This document shows positions 41,772 through 51,900 of a DNA stretch of 64,000 nucleotides, piece by piece. Where the stretch lies: positions 20,052 to 84,051 of the forward strand of contig DAONFG010000008.1 in assembly GCA_035403465.1 (NCBI GenBank), read 5' to 3'. This DNA is from JAAYBQ01 sp035403465 (GTDB taxonomy: Bacteria; Spirochaetota; UBA4802; UBA5550). The translations under genes were made by a program, and so were the position numbers. The notes beneath the pieces are model-generated. The model was not told where the DNA came from. It did no database searches and worked only from the letters and a program-made list of their open reading frames with translations. The first letter of the stretch is position 1; each line of letters opens with the position of its first letter.

Positions 41772-42989
41772 CTATTTTTGTATCTTCGGTATTTTCAGCA
41801 CCCAGCCCGGTCTGATCAGGTCAGGATTGCTGATTTTATTTTTGTTCGCCTTATATATTTTTGTCCACAGCCTTGGATTGCCATAGAACTCACCAGCTAT
41901 CTGCCACAGGCAGTCTCCGTATTTTGCCCATGATTTTACTTTGTAATAGTAATAGTTTTCGTCTTCTTTGATTACTTCTCCATTGGCTGACTTGGTTGTC
42001 TTGTCATCCTGAACCTTATCTTTTCCGTCACCCGCAGCTACGACTGCAGCTTTCTTTCCGGATTCGATTACATCATTGGATAGCCTTATAGCCTCATTGG
42101 AATATGTAATTGAATCGTCATAATTGCCGTTATCCCTGCTGAGTTTTGCATTTGCAAGAGCTTCCCTGGCAGCATCCATGTCTTCTGCTGCAGTAGCCGC
42201 GCCGTTACTGTTTTCAGCAGCTTTAACTGCATCTTCAGCCTCGATAATCTTCGCCCCGGTTACACCTTCCATTGTAAGCTTATATGCTTCATCTGCATTT
42301 TTATCTGCTATTGCAACAGACTGGAAGCCTTCCCTGATGCGGTCGTCGTTATATTCCTCCTGGGCCTTTTTCAGATTCTCAACTGCGAGATTATACTGTC
42401 CCGGGGCATATGCTTCATAATCGTACTGTTCGATTCTTGATATTCTTGATGATACTTCGTCGATCTTCACCTGCAGCTGGTATTTGTTGTCCAGCGCTTC
42501 TTCCCTGGCTTTAACCGCTTTATCATATGACGCCTTTGCAAGCGATATAGTCTCTTCATAATTTTTAGCTTCATATCTCTGTGAAGCGCTTGCGTGCAGG
42601 TCCTTTGCCTCCCTGAAATTATCGGGCGAAAGCTTTTCTGCATATGCATCATCAGCCGCTGCTATTGCCTCTTCGGCCTTCCTCATGCCTGCCTCGGCAT
42701 AAAGTACTGCAGACTTGTTGTAAGCTTCAACTGCCTTGTTATATGCTGCGTCAGCGTTCTTGATGCATTCTTCAGGTTTTTCCTCTTTAATTATCTGTTC
42801 ATGCGCAACTGAAATCTGTTTATTGGCCTCGTTAAATTCCTCAGGGGCATATTCATCAGCTTTTACTGTTAGAGCCCTGTCAATCGCCAGCTTGGCCTTT
42901 GATAGTTCATTGATAGGAATTTCATCCTGGCAAGCCAGAAGGAAAAGGGTAATAAATGACAATATTGCCGCTAAATTTCTGTACTTCAT
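41772..42989 (-). CDS. LysM lipoprotein with repeated helical units
   Basis: A signal peptide with lipobox (LFLLAC) leads into about 300 residues of repeated helices rich in Ala, Glu and Lys (AKLAIDRALTVKADEYAPEEFNEA, AEEAIAAADDAYAEKLSPDNFREA), a DUF4398-like pattern. The C-terminal LysM domain starts near residue 350 (VKSWAKYGDCLWQIAGEFYGNPRLWTKIYKANKNKI) and should bind peptidoglycan. It probably links a lipid-anchored rod to the wall. A GAGAGG site precedes the ATG. Confidence 0.85.
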   Translation of the reverse strand: MKYRNLAAILSFITLFLLACQDEIPINELSKAKLAIDRALTVKADEYAPEEFNEANKQISVAHEQIIKEEKPEECIKNADAAYNKAVEAYNKSAVLYAEAGMRKAEEAIAAADDAYAEKLSPDNFREAKDLHASASQRYEAKNYEETISLAKASYDKAVKAREEALDNKYQLQVKIDEVSSRISRIEQYDYEAYAPGQYNLAVENLKKAQEEYNDDRIREGFQSVAIADKNADEAYKLTMEGVTGAKIIEAEDAVKAAENSNGAATAAEDMDAAREALANAKLSRDNGNYDDSITYSNEAIRLSNDVIESGKKAAVVAAGDGKDKVQDDKTTKSANGEVIKEDENYYYYKVKSWAKYGDCLWQIAGEFYGNPRLWTKIYKANKNKISNPDLIRPGWVLKIPKIQK

Positions 42990-43024
42990 AACGACCTCTC
43001 GGTTAAATAAATTAATATTATTTT

Positions 43025-43363
43025 TTACAGCTGAAACGCCTTGACTGCTTCATCCTCTAAATCGTATATCTCAAAAAAGGAGGTGAGCTTTGTAAGTTCA
43101 AAGACCTTTTTTACTGACGCGAATACATTTATAATTTTGAGCCCGCCCTGATACTTCTTAAGATTGGAGAGGCTGGATATCAGTGCGCCTATACCGGATG
43201 AATCTATATAGGTAACTTCCTTGAGATTTATTATTACATTATATTTCTTCTGCTCAATAAGCTTATTCACTATATCCTTGATCTCTGGTGCGTTATAGAG
43301 ATCTATCTCGCCTGATATATCGAGTATGACGACCTCTCCTTTTGCTCTGGAACTTATGTCCAT
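43025..43363 (-). CDS. STAS-domain anti-sigma factor antagonist
   Basis: The 112-residue protein has GEVVILDISGEIDLYNAPEIK and YIDSSGIGALISSL, with the phosphorylatable Ser in the DSSGIG loop, as in SpoIIAA/RsbV. I prefer the ATG at 43363: AAGGAGG is ten bases upstream, but only one base from the alternative start at 43372. It heads the operon containing the sigma factor and may act in a partner-switching cascade; no anti-sigma kinase is adjacent. Confidence 0.88.
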   Translation of the reverse strand: MDISSRAKGEVVILDISGEIDLYNAPEIKDIVNKLIEQKKYNVIINLKEVTYIDSSGIGALISSLSNLKKYQGGLKIINVFASVKKVFELTKLTSFFEIYDLEDEAVKAFQL

Positions 43364-43720
43364 TGAGATCATTCCTCCTTGTAACCGATACTATATTAAC
43401 ACTTTAAGGCCATATTAAAACTGCTGTCAAGCTTTATAAAATAACAACAAATAGATATAATCACAACAGAACAGCTCTATTACGGGAAAATCTGCCCATA
43501 TTGGATATTTTTAATGCCTTTTTATAATAATATGATATATTCTTATTTAAGGATACTATTTTATTCATAAAGAGTGGAATATAAAAGCATTTTTTTCAAA
43601 AAAAGTGTTTTTTATGATTAATTTAACAGATTTGAAGCAGCTTTTCAGGGGCTCTGACACCATCCTGCCTATCCCTGTGAAATCTTTCCTTATATAAATA
43701 TAACTAATTCTTAAATCCTT

Positions 43721-43750
43721 TCTCCGTGAACTCTGCGGCTCTGCGCGAGG
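43721..43750 (-). repeat. Degenerate dispersed repeat R1
   Basis: TCTCCGTGAACTCTGCGGCT is recognisable as a diverged copy of the unit at 57050-57117. Confidence 0.4.
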
Positions 43751-43797
43751 CATGAAGACTTCAGGCTACGGCAGTTACTATGCGTAACCTGTGGATA

Positions 43798-43811
43798 CCC
43801 GCTTTCGCGGG
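43798..43811. repeat. REP-like hairpin
   Basis: CCCGCTTTCGCGGG is followed by CATGACAG. The same tail occurs at 55760-55783. Confidence 0.45.
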
Positions 43812-43864
43812 CATGACAGAACCACCTTTGCGGGTTTGCGGGAACCATCTTCCCCGGCCACGGG

Positions 43865-44983
43865 TCAATCCCCTCCGAAAACGTTCATCCATTTCTTTTC
43901 AGTCTGCGTAAATGTGCCTTCAAGTATTGATGAACGGATCTCGTCCATGAAACTTTTCATGAAGTAGAGGTTATGGAAAGTGTTGTAAACCAGGGATGAA
44001 ATCTCCCCTGCCCTGAATATATGGCGCAGGTATGACCTCGTAAAGGTCCTGCAGACATAACACCCGCAGTTCGGGTCAAGCGGCGTGAAGTCCTTTTCGT
44101 ACTGCGCCCCCTTTATGTTCACCCTCCCGGTTGAGGTGTACAGTGTGCCGTTCCTTGCTATCCTCGTGGGCATAACACAGTCGAACATATCGACGCCCTG
44201 CCTTATCGCAAAGAGAATTTCAAGGGGGCTCCCCACACCCATCATGTACCTGGGCTTATCTTCGGGCATATATTTCACCACATCCCCGGTTACCTCCCGG
44301 TAAAGCTCCTTCGGCTCGCCAACAGAGAGACCGCCTATGGCGTAGCCGGGCATCTCAAGTTCCGCGAGCCTCTCGGCGCACTCACGCCTCAGGTCGTTGT
44401 AGACGCTGCCCTGGATAATGGCGAAGCAGGCCTGCCTGTCCCTGTCGAATGTTTCATTATAGTATGCGGCCGACCGTTTTGCCCATGAAATAGTTCTCTC
44501 CATTGCGACTCTGGCTTTATCCTTTTCAATGGGATAATCGGTACACTGGTCAAGCATCATCATTATGTCGGACCCGATGATCCTCTGGATGTCCAGGACC
44601 TTCTCGGGAGTAAAGAAATGACGCGAACCGTCAAGGTGCGAATTGAACTCTGCCCCGTCCTCGTGCAGTTTACACAGGCTGCTGAGCGAGAAGACCTGGA
44701 ATCCGCCGGAATCAGTAAGGAGCGACCCGTCATAGTTCATGAACCTGTGCAGCCCTCCCGCTGCATCGATAACTTCAGTGCCGGGACGCATATACATGTG
44801 GTAAGTGTTGGATAGTATAATATCAAACCCTATGCTGCGCATGTCTTCAAGCGTCATGGCGCGTACAGCACCGCGTGTGGCCACCGGCATAAACACAGGA
44901 GTTCTGACCGTGCTGTGGAGGGTGGTGAGTTCTCCTGCCCTCGCTTTTGTGTTTAAATCTTTTCCGGTTACAGTGAATTTCAT
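43865..44983 (-). CDS. tgt: Queuine tRNA-ribosyltransferase
   Basis: The 372-residue enzyme exchanges guanine 34 of GUN-anticodon tRNAs for preQ1. It shows ILSNTYHMYMRPG, LLTDSGGFQVFSL (Asp), AIGGLSVGE, DMFDCVMPTRIARNG (nucleophilic Asp region) and the zinc site CGCYVC...NTFHN. I start at 44983 (MKFTVTGKD); the reading to 45088 would overlap the response regulator gene. No clear ribosome site precedes it. Confidence 0.95.
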   Translation of the reverse strand: MKFTVTGKDLNTKARAGELTTLHSTVRTPVFMPVATRGAVRAMTLEDMRSIGFDIILSNTYHMYMRPGTEVIDAAGGLHRFMNYDGSLLTDSGGFQVFSLSSLCKLHEDGAEFNSHLDGSRHFFTPEKVLDIQRIIGSDIMMMLDQCTDYPIEKDKARVAMERTISWAKRSAAYYNETFDRDRQACFAIIQGSVYNDLRRECAERLAELEMPGYAIGGLSVGEPKELYREVTGDVVKYMPEDKPRYMMGVGSPLEILFAIRQGVDMFDCVMPTRIARNGTLYTSTGRVNIKGAQYEKDFTPLDPNCGCYVCRTFTRSYLRHIFRAGEISSLVYNTFHNLYFMKSFMDEIRSSILEGTFTQTEKKWMNVFGGD

Positions 44984-45032
44984 AGAGCAAGGGATACAGG
45001 CTGTGTTTATGTTGTCAAGCTGAAGTTTTATG

Positions 45033-45767
45033 TCAGCGTCTGTCCATTGCCAGCTCCAGGTCTCCGAAGGAGAGGAAGAGTTCAGCACTTTCTTCGATAT
45101 TAGTCAGGGATACGATTTCGCCGTAGTGTTTGCCTGCAACAATCTTTATTTTAGACCCGGCAAATAATGACAGGATAACAATCAATTCATTAATCCCTGC
45201 CTGTGTGAGCTCATCTATACTCCTCAGGTCAAAGACACACACCCTGCCGTGTATCTGTTTCAGGAAGAAAGAATTAAATACTTTCTTCACATCATTCTGG
45301 AAACCGTGTTCAGAGGGATTTCCTTTCATTATTATTACGGCCAGGTCCCCCCTGTGATTTATTTCAATAAAGTTTTCCTCATCCTCGCGCTTCTTTATTA
45401 TGCGGTGTGCAACGGCGGCTTTTATTTTTGCAGCAAGCCTGTCGGGATCATACGGTTTTACTATGTAATCACTCACCCCGTGACGCATTACGGCAATTAC
45501 ATTTTCTTTTTCATGTTTTGACGAGATCACAATCACCGGGATTTCCTTCGTAATTTTGTCCTTCCGGAGTGCAGAGATAACGCTGATCCCGTCCATACCC
45601 GGCATCATGAGGTCCAGGAGTATTACATCGGGATTAAAGCTTTTAGCGATTTCGATCCCTTTTGCCGAAGAGCTTACGGTTGAAACGCTGAACCCCAGGT
45701 TAGACAGCTGTGCCTCGAGCAGCGCGAGTGTAGTTTTATCATCATCAATAGCAAGAATGGTATACAT
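45033..45767 (-). CDS. Response regulator with STAS-like output domain
   Basis: A REC domain (residues 1-120) has DDD (8-10), the phospho-acceptor Asp 52 in LLDLMMPGMDG and Lys 104 in VKPYDP. The C-terminal 110 residues (VCVFDLRSIDELTQAGINELIVIL, KIKIVAGKHYGEIVSL) resemble a STAS fold without the DSSG serine motif. Thus phosphorylation may control a protein-protein switch. AGGTG seven bases upstream supports the start. It follows the hybrid kinase by 13 bp. Confidence 0.85.
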   Translation of the reverse strand: MYTILAIDDDKTTLALLEAQLSNLGFSVSTVSSSAKGIEIAKSFNPDVILLDLMMPGMDGISVISALRKDKITKEIPVIVISSKHEKENVIAVMRHGVSDYIVKPYDPDRLAAKIKAAVAHRIIKKREDEENFIEINHRGDLAVIIMKGNPSEHGFQNDVKKVFNSFFLKQIHGRVCVFDLRSIDELTQAGINELIVILSLFAGSKIKIVAGKHYGEIVSLTNIEESAELFLSFGDLELAMDRR

Positions 45768-45780
45768 CTATAATCACCTG

Positions 45781-48384
45781 TCAAAAAAATGATTTTAGCC
45801 TGGACATTTCATTATCAATATGATCAATCTGCGCAGCATAATCAAATGCTTTATCGCCTGAATCAGACTTTTCCTCTATCTCGGAAAAATAACCGCTTAG
45901 CCTTGAAAACCTCAGGTTTGCGCTTGCCCCTTTAAGTTTATGCCCCAGTCTCTTCAGCAATTTCAGGTCAGCGGCGATTGCAGCATTCCTCATCTCTGCG
46001 AGCGATTCAAGAGTATCGCTGAAAAAATCAACGCATAACTCCGACAGAACAGGTGCGGGTATACGGAGCTCATCAGCTACAGCAGCGATATTGTAGTCAT
46101 TCTGTTGAAGGCAGGGTGTTTTCTGCAGGGTAATCTCGTTTACCCGCGGGGTACCCTGATCGAGGTAAGCGGTGAGCACAGCCTCAAGTCTCTCGATCTC
46201 AACCGGTTTTGCAAGATAACCATCCATCCCGTTCTGCAGTAGAATCTCCCTGTCGCCTTTGAGCGCCTTCGCTGTAAGAGCTACAATCGGTATTGGCGGA
46301 AGGCTCCTGCTCTCCTCATACTCCCTGATCATCCGCGTAGTTTCAAGGCCGTCCGCAACAGGCATATTGACATCCATCAGTATAAGATCAAACTTCCCAT
46401 CCCTGTACCTGTCAAAAACATCCAGCCCGTTTCCTGCAACTTCTGTTTCAATGCCGTAATCCCGCAGCAGCAGTGTCATTAACTTCTGGTTTATTTTATT
46501 ATCCTCTCCGATGAGGACCCGTCCCGCATAAACACCCCTATGGACTGATGCCTCACTATGCCCTGTCATACTCTCAGCTTCCATGTCCATCGCGGAAAGC
46601 AGGCTTTTTATCATTGAATCCGCAGAAGCAGGGAGCACTATGGTCCCGGAGATATAATCACCCCAGCGCGAAACAAGTTCCATATCAGCCGCAGTGCAGA
46701 CTAACAGTATGCGGCAGCCGGAACTTTTTATCCTGTGCGCAAAATCCGCTGTATCCCCGGCAGTTGAAATGACCAGCATAAGATGAAGGTTATTCCGGCA
46801 GAGTTCATCCTGGCTGGCCGATACCAGAACTTTACAGCCCAACCTCTGTATGAACCAGTCGAAGCCCTTTCCAATAAGCCTTTCGGCCGGAGAAGCTGCA
46901 TAAATCCCGGCATTTATTCCAGAAAGATCGATCTTCTGCGACAGCCCGGCTGCACATCCTGCCCCGCAATCGACCATGAACGAGAAGCAACTGCCCCTTC
47001 CCGGCTCGCTTTCAAGCACAAGTTCCCCGCCAAGCAGCTTCACAAGATTCGAGCTGATGCTGAGTCCAAGGCCCGTTCCCCCGAAACGCCGTGTAATGGA
47101 ATTGTCCGCCTGGGTGAATGCCTCGAATATCTGCTTCTGTTTTCTTTCCGGAATACCTATACCAGTATCGGTCACCGAGAAATATAGAGAACAGCCGGTC
47201 TCATCCCTGTACTTAAGCCTTATCTCTGCAGAGACAGCACCGTCATCAGGAGTAAACTTGATCGCATTACTGATCAGGTTAGCCATGACCTGCTTGAGCC
47301 GCAGGGGATCGGATACAATCGCAGATGGTATATCCGGGTCCATGAACCATGAAAAACGCACACCCTTCTCTTTTGCCTTTACGTCAAAAAGCTTAATGAC
47401 AGATTCGAATTCAGCATAAGGATCAAACTCCACGAAGCTCAGGTCAAGCTTGTGACTTTCAATCTTGGAAAAATCAAGAATGTCATTAATGATGTCAAGA
47501 AGGTTCGAAGCGCTCTTTTTAATTATGCCGAGATACTCCTTCTGCGCTTCGTCAAGCCTGCCCCTCATCAGGAGTTCTATAAATCCTGTTATACTGTTCA
47601 GCGGGGTACGGATCTCGTGGCTCATGTTGGCAAGAAACTCGCTCTTGGCATTATTGGCCTGTTCAGCCTCCCTCCGCGCACTCTCCATTTCCATCATTGC
47701 ATTTTTGCGTTCAGTCACATTCCGGAGTATAACAAGTATCTCATCCTCGTCCATTGCAACAAACCGCGCTTCGTAAAACATGTCCGAACCGCCTGTGGAA
47801 ACCGGATATTCAAAAATACTTATCTCCCTTGTTTCAACCGCCCGGGTGATAAAGGGATGCACCCTCACTGCGATCTCCTGCGGGAATATTTCATTTATCT
47901 TGCCCTTAAGCATCCTGTCAAGGTACTCGCCTTTAGAGTTAACCCTGAAAATAATATCGGGGATGGCTGCAATGAGTGTCCTGTTTCTCGCTTCGCTTTC
48001 AAGGAGTGCGGCCTGTGCACTCTTGCCTCCAGCCGCCTCAGGGCTCCCTGTAACGTTAAGCGTAAGCAGCAGCCCGGGAATATCGTCGTTCAGTACAGCA
48101 GCTGAGAGTTCAGCTCCCAGGAATCCGTGAACGGTGTTGAGTTTTACAGGTATTTGTTCATGATGCTTCTCCTCACGGGCTGCTGCAGTACACACAACCT
48201 CCAAGGGGACGTCAATTATTCCTGACACCTTGAGTGCCGTTAAATCCATTATGCCGAATGTTCCTGCACAGGCACTGTTCATGTAAACTACCGAACCGTC
48301 CATGCCTGCAAGTATTACCGGCTGGCTGACAGCATCCAGCAGCATTTCAACAAGTTTATTTTTTGCCTGATGCCCGGTTTCCAC
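45781..48384 (-). CDS. Hybrid sensor histidine kinase, PAS-HisKA-HATPase-(pseudo-REC)-REC-HPt
   Basis: The 867-residue protein (GTG start) lacks membrane segments. Order: PAS-like (10-110), PAS (125-228), HisKA with His 256 (FLANMSHEIRTPLN), HATPase (355-473; NLISNAIKFT, DTGIGIPE, FGGTGLGLSIS), a receiver-like segment without acidic pocket (485-598), REC with Asp 671 (LILMDVNMPVADG), and HPt with His 815 (LGHKLKGASANL). It contains the whole phosphorelay, probably ending at the REC-STAS regulator next to it. Signal unknown. Confidence 0.9.
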   Translation of the reverse strand: METGHQAKNKLVEMLLDAVSQPVILAGMDGSVVYMNSACAGTFGIMDLTALKVSGIIDVPLEVVCTAAAREEKHHEQIPVKLNTVHGFLGAELSAAVLNDDIPGLLLTLNVTGSPEAAGGKSAQAALLESEARNRTLIAAIPDIIFRVNSKGEYLDRMLKGKINEIFPQEIAVRVHPFITRAVETREISIFEYPVSTGGSDMFYEARFVAMDEDEILVILRNVTERKNAMMEMESARREAEQANNAKSEFLANMSHEIRTPLNSITGFIELLMRGRLDEAQKEYLGIIKKSASNLLDIINDILDFSKIESHKLDLSFVEFDPYAEFESVIKLFDVKAKEKGVRFSWFMDPDIPSAIVSDPLRLKQVMANLISNAIKFTPDDGAVSAEIRLKYRDETGCSLYFSVTDTGIGIPERKQKQIFEAFTQADNSITRRFGGTGLGLSISSNLVKLLGGELVLESEPGRGSCFSFMVDCGAGCAAGLSQKIDLSGINAGIYAASPAERLIGKGFDWFIQRLGCKVLVSASQDELCRNNLHLMLVISTAGDTADFAHRIKSSGCRILLVCTAADMELVSRWGDYISGTIVLPASADSMIKSLLSAMDMEAESMTGHSEASVHRGVYAGRVLIGEDNKINQKLMTLLLRDYGIETEVAGNGLDVFDRYRDGKFDLILMDVNMPVADGLETTRMIREYEESRSLPPIPIVALTAKALKGDREILLQNGMDGYLAKPVEIERLEAVLTAYLDQGTPRVNEITLQKTPCLQQNDYNIAAVADELRIPAPVLSELCVDFFSDTLESLAEMRNAAIAADLKLLKRLGHKLKGASANLRFSRLSGYFSEIEEKSDSGDKAFDYAAQIDHIDNEMSRLKSFF

Positions 48385-48602
48385 TAAATTTTACCCCGCG
48401 TCTGTTTTTGCAGCCATGACGAATCAAATATAATAAAGAGTTCAGGGGAAAAAAATCTTTACATGAAATACAGAACAGCTCCGGATGATAAAAAAGTCCG
48501 TCAGCAAAGGAACCATTTTTTGCATACAATCTGGTCATGACAGTAAAAATGCATTATATTAATAAAATAGAATAATTTTTAACGGCAAGAAAGGGGGAGG
48601 GA

Positions 48603-48902
48603 ATGCGCTGCAGGCTGCATCTGAAAGAATATGACTACACTGATCCCGAAGGACTGCGGATCTTCGAACTGACACGCAAAAATATTGAAAGCTTCAATGG
48701 TTATGTTGATGATTTTCATGAATCAATAGAAATAATCAGGGAGAAAATGGAGAATAACCAGGTTGATCATGAAAAAAAACTGAGGCTATCCAGGGATATT
48801 GAATTCATAGAAAATAAAATAAATGAACTATCAATTGCCATGAAGAATATGGCGGATGACATGCCGTTTCTTATTGAACTTAAAGTTGTCAAATCTGAAT
48901 AA
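48603..48902 (+). CDS. Small coiled-coil protein of unknown function
   Basis: The 99-residue protein is charged and helical (NIESFNGYVDDFHESIEIIREKMENN, LSRDIEFIENKINELSIAMKNMADDM). It has a GGGGGAGGGA ribosome site directly before the ATG. No domain is recognised. It lies between two hybrid kinases in the opposite orientation and might serve one of them. Confidence 0.6.
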   Translation: MRCRLHLKEYDYTDPEGLRIFELTRKNIESFNGYVDDFHESIEIIREKMENNQVDHEKKLRLSRDIEFIENKINELSIAMKNMADDMPFLIELKVVKSE

Positions 48903-48925
48903 TGAGTTTAATCCACAGGACCGCT

Positions 48926-51900
48926 TTAACGGCCCAGCGCGCGGCTTACCTGTGCAGAGAGTTCCTTCAGGCTGAAGGGTTTCTGGATAAAATGCATCCC
49001 TTCTTCAAGCACACCGTGGTGGGCAATAACATCAGAAGTGTATCCCGACATGAAAAGCCGGTTAATTCCAGGTATTGCATCAAGTATGCGCATGGATAGG
49101 TCGCGGCCGTTGATTCCGGGCATAATAACATCAGTTACAAGCAGCTTTATCCTGTCCCCCTGCTGAATCGCAATTTTCAGGGCATCAGAGGGCGATGAAG
49201 TTGATATAACCGAGTAACCGAGGTCTTCGAGCATTGAGCAGGTCATTTCAAGAAGCATCGGCTCATCCTCGACAAGGAGGATCGTTTCTGTTCCTGTCTC
49301 GGGAGTGTCCTTCAGAATGCCGTCACCTTCAGTGAAATACCATTCTTCACTTCGCGGGAGGTAGATCATAAACTTTGTACCTTTCCCCTCCCTGGTTTTT
49401 ACATCAATGAATCCCCCGTTCTGCTTGACTATGCCATAAACCATAGCCAGGCCAAGGCCTGTGCCCTTACCCACCTCCTTGGTGGTAAAGAACGGTTCAA
49501 AAATATGGGAAAGGGTCTCTTCCTTGAAACCTGAGCCAGTGTCGGACACGGAGAGGATAACATATTCACCGGGGAAAGACCCGCTGTGGTCCGCACTCCA
49601 CGCCTCGTCAATTCTGACATTATCAGTCTGTATACAGATTCTGCCGGTACCCGAGATGGCATCGCGTGCATTAACGCATAGATTCGCAAGTACCTGGTCA
49701 ACCTGCGCAGGATCTATCTTGATATTCCATAAAGACGCGCCGGGCATCCACTTAAGTTCAATGTCCTCACCGATCAGCCTGCGCAGCATAGAGATCATGC
49801 CCGTAATGGCGTCATTAAGGGAAATAATCTTCGGGGCCACAGCCTGCTTCCGGGCAAATGCAAGCAGCTGGCTTGTTAGATCAGCAGAGCGTCTTGCAGC
49901 CTTCTCTATCTCTTTCAGGCTGTCATGCACCCTGCCGGACTGTTCGCATTTCATGAGCGCAAGTTCAGCCTGGCCTATAATCACTCCCAGCATGTTATTG
50001 AAGTCGTGCGCCACTCCGCCTGCCAGCCTTCCCACAGATTCCATCTTCTGCGACTGGGCAAGCTGTTCCTGGAGCTTCAGCCTCTCTTCTTCGGCATTCT
50101 TCCTTTCAGTAATGTCTCTCCCGAATCCGCATATATACCCGGTATTGTTGAGCATTAAATACACAGTGAGCATCTCCTTGATGACTCTGCTGCCGTCCTT
50201 CTTTAGATGCACTGTCTCAATATAAGATACGTTCCCCTCCCTGCGTTCATCAGCATAATGACTGTAAACCGGCCCGTACTTTTGATCGAAGTCGGCAACA
50301 TTCATTGCAAGCATTTCATCAACCGTATAACCCAGGCTGTCTGCGGCTGCCCGGTTGGCATAATCAATCTTTCCATCCGTCCTGACCAGGTAAACCTCCT
50401 CATTGGCGTTTTCTACCATGAACTTGAATCTGAACAGGGCCTCTTCGGCTTTCTTGCGGTCTGTTATATCCTTGATCGCTCCGTAAACCGTTATCGCTCC
50501 ATTATCCATTTTTTTCGGGAAAGCATAAATATTGATCCACCGGAGCTCACCATCTGACCTTAAGGATCGGATCTCAAGAACACCTGACTCGCAGCTTCCA
50601 AGTGTTTTAAACATAAACGCCGTGAATTTTTCATAATCTTCAGGGGGGAACAGGTTGTTCCATGTGCCGAATGAACTTATCTCGTCCCTTGATCTCCCGG
50701 TAAGCTCAGCCATGTTATCGGACACCCACCTTATTGAGGCATCCTTCCCTGGCAGAACATCAACAATATATGCGTAGTCAGTGGTAAGGCTGGTAACTAT
50801 CCGGTTCAGCTCCTCGCTTTCGCGCAAGGCCTCCTCGGCCTTTATCCTTTCAGTGACATCCTGGTTAATCCCGAACAGTGCCACAGGCTTATTTTCGCTG
50901 TCGACCTCGACCTCTGCTGCCGAGAGGATATGCCTTAACTCACCGTCATTCTTCCTGCGGATCCTGGACACAATGCTGTAGGTGCCGTTTGTTTCCAGCG
51001 CGCGCCGCATGGCCTCACCCGCCCTTATGGCGTCGGCAGGTTCATATAGGGGCAGTATATTTTCCCTGGTAAGAATCTCATCATGGTTCACCCCGAGAAT
51101 ATCATATCCGACATATGATCCGGTATAAATCCCGGTGACAAGGTCCATCCTCCAGTCAGCCATCCTCCCCATCTCCTGGCTGCGCTGAAGGTTGCGCAGG
51201 GTCTGTTTCAGGGTTGTCTCAACATTACGCCTCTCTGTTATATCCTTGCCGAAGCATATAATATATTCTACGGCACCATCAGCGTCTTTTACCGGTGTCA
51301 GCGTTGTAAGGTAATACCTCAACTGCTCATTAACAGGCACCCGCATCTCTATTACATTTTCTATTCCCGACTGCAAAACCTGATCAACGGCAGATGTGCG
51401 TTCTGCAGGCTTTTCATCCGGAAGCATATTCCAGATATTTTTCCCCTTGAAAAATTCCAGCGATTTGCCCGTAAGCTTCGCGAAGGCGAGGTTAAGATAG
51501 AGTACCTGGCCATCTTTTGATACGGTGAATACGGGGTCAGATAGTTCATCAAGCAGCACCCGGTACCTCTGGCTGTCATGAAAAAGCCCGGATATTTCAA
51601 CAGAGGCTTTTTCGACAGAGCTTTTCCATTTATATGAAATGTACGATATGACTGCTGCTATCAGAAAAAAATTGAACATATGTATCAGTATTTCATACAG
51701 AGGTTCATCATTATTGAAGAACATGTAAAGTGCATAAAAAACTATGAGCAGAACCGAGACAATAAAACCGCGGCCGCCGTAAAAAATGCAGGCAAGAATT
51801 ACGGGAAAGTAAAAAATGTGATGGAAAACACCGCTAAATCCATACTGAAAGGAGAATACTGCAGCGATAACAGCGGCAACAGAGCTGCCTGCAACAATAA

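Larger units (their letters stand above)
43364..43864. other. AT-rich intergenic region with repeats
   Basis: No gene is supported. The left part is the STAS-operon promoter region. The right part carries a degenerate copy of R1 (43721-43750) and a REP-like hairpin (43798-43811) next to the end of tgt. Confidence 0.4.

Noticed and set aside
46783..48130. Several plus-strand frames opposite the hybrid kinase
   Set aside because: All lie within a confidently assigned kinase and lack motifs or ribosome sites.
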